Below are positions 4,545-5,295 of a DNA stretch of 5,295 nt, in pieces (position 1 is the first letter of the stretch; every line of letters starts with the position of its first letter). The stretch is taken from assembly GCA_900551585.1 (NCBI GenBank), contig URWU01000126.1:1-5295 (forward strand), given 5' to 3'. This DNA is from an uncultured Alphaproteobacteria bacterium (lineage in GTDB: Bacteria > Pseudomonadota > Alphaproteobacteria > RF32 > CAG-239). Made by a program: the position numbers and the translations under genes. The notes beneath the pieces were generated by a model. That model was not told the DNA's origin and ran no database searches. It saw nothing but the letters and a program-made list of their open reading frames with translations.

Positions 4545-5295
4545 ATGTCAAAACAAAATGTGGCTGATATGTTGATTTCAACTTTGGCAAAATCCGGTGT
4601 TAAAAGAATTTACAGTTTAATCGGCGATTCTTTAAATCCGATAGGCGAGGCGGTCAGAATAAACGGCAAAATTGATTGGATTCCTGTTCGTCATGAAGAA
4701 ACAGCCGCTTTTGGCGCCGGAGCAGAAGCCTTTTTGAGCGGTGAGCTTTGCGTTTGCGCCGGAACGGCAGGGCCGGGCAGCGTGCATTTGGTTAACGGTT
4801 TGTACGAGGCCAACCGCAATAATGTCCCGTTGTTGGCAATTGTCACCACCACACCGAGCCCGCAACAGGGACTGGAATATTTTCAGACTTTTACGCCAAT
4901 GCGTTTGTTTGAAGATTGCAGTGTTTTCTGCGAGCTGCTTTCGACGCCGCAGCAAATGCCGCGGTTGCTGCAGGAAGCCATGCAGGCTGCGCTCGGCAGC
5001 AAGGGCGTAGCCGTTATCATCATTCCCAAAGACATTTCGGAAAGCGAAGTTGAAGACAGCCCTTATTCCCGTGCGGTTACCACCATGCCTAATGTTTTGC
5101 AGCCGGCCGGAGACGAAGTTCAAAAACTGGCAGACATTATCAATGCTCATGATAAAGTGACGCTCTTTTGCGGTATCGGCTGCCGCGACGCTGTTGACGA
5201 GGTTTTGTCTTTGTCGCAGACAATCAATGCGCCGGTGGTTTCGACAATGCGCGCCAAATATTTGCTTGAAAACAATAATCCCAACAGCGTCGGCA
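4545..5295 (+). CDS. poxB: pyruvate:quinone oxidoreductase (PoxB-like ThDP enzyme), 3' truncated
   Basis: PoxB is a peripheral-membrane flavoenzyme that uses thiamine diphosphate and FAD to turn pyruvate into acetate and CO2, passing electrons to ubiquinone. The open frame runs from ATG 4545 off the window end, giving 250 of about 570 residues. The N-terminal ThDP-binding (PYR) domain (about 1-165) has GDSLNPIG (27-34), RHEETAAFGAGAEA (49-62) with the expected catalytic Glu51, the AGTAGPG loop (72-78) and HLVNGLYEANRNNVPLLAI (81-99). These align closely with E. coli PoxB. YFQ (112-114) and CSVFCELLSTP (125-135) also match. From about 185 the central FAD-binding domain begins, with CGIGCRDA (209-216) aligning to CGSGCAGA. 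The C-terminal ThDP domain and the membrane-binding tail lie outside the window, so the quinone link is inferred. Acetolactate synthase is less likely given the PoxB-specific wording. AAGGAG (4532-4537) lies 7 nt before the start. Confidence 0.88.
   Translation, partial: MSKQNVADMLISTLAKSGVKRIYSLIGDSLNPIGEAVRINGKIDWIPVRHEETAAFGAGAEAFLSGELCVCAGTAGPGSVHLVNGLYEANRNNVPLLAIVTTTPSPQQGLEYFQTFTPMRLFEDCSVFCELLSTPQQMPRLLQEAMQAALGSKGVAVIIIPKDISESEVEDSPYSRAVTTMPNVLQPAGDEVQKLADIINAHDKVTLFCGIGCRDAVDEVLSLSQTINAPVVSTMRAKYLLENNNPNSVG

Noticed and set aside
4337..4567. 76-codon plus-strand open frame across the divergent spacer
   Set aside because: It overlaps the 5' end of the hemolysin III-family gene and the start of poxB, has no RBS and shows no recognisable composition.
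4632..5150. 172-codon minus-strand open frame opposite poxB
   Set aside because: It is the antisense shadow of a clearly recognisable PoxB reading frame. Its translation is rich in Arg, Gln and Cys with no domain pattern.

Overview
This window looks like chromosomal DNA from an alphaproteobacterium of moderate-to-low GC, probably one end of a metagenomic or draft-genome contig. The main evidence is the gene order trkA-hfq-hflX on one strand. It is typical of Alphaproteobacteria, where these genes usually follow ntrX. The Hfq core and the HflX G-domain wording also look alphaproteobacterial. No finer placement can be supported from the sequence; a host-associated, AT-richer lineage is a guess. 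Bases 1-28 are not genomic: they match the Illumina Nextera (Tn5) read-1 adapter, so the contig ends inside trkA.

Layout. Bases 29-626 hold the 3' end of trkA (K+ uptake regulator). A 100-bp AT-rich gap with a possible promoter leads to hfq (727-972). hflX (976-2283) follows after 3 bp and uses a TTG start. After a 65-bp gap comes a tight set on the same strand: a small lipoprotein (2349-2735), a DUF2156/GNAT-fold protein (2738-3724) and a 32-codon single-membrane-segment ORF (3651-3749) with a strong Shine-Dalgarno that overlaps the end of the DUF2156 gene. On the minus strand, a hemolysin III/PAQR-family membrane protein (4405-3746) converges on the small ORF with overlapping stop codons. 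It is divergent from a poxB-like pyruvate:quinone oxidoreductase (4545 to the window end, cut off at the 3' end). The 139-bp divergent spacer carries a perfect 7-bp inverted repeat.

How the genes work together. trkA, hfq and hflX are a conserved neighbourhood covering ion homeostasis, sRNA-based regulation and ribosome rescue. The lipoprotein/DUF2156/small-ORF set is probably one transcript with an envelope-related role, but its function is unknown. The hemolysin III and poxB genes are separate transcription units sharing a control region. I see no mobile element, CRISPR array, tRNA, rRNA or defence system. Most of the window is ordinary core-genome sequence. The items most worth checking are the overlapping small membrane ORF and its operon, and the adapter chimera at the left edge, which creates a false start for trkA.
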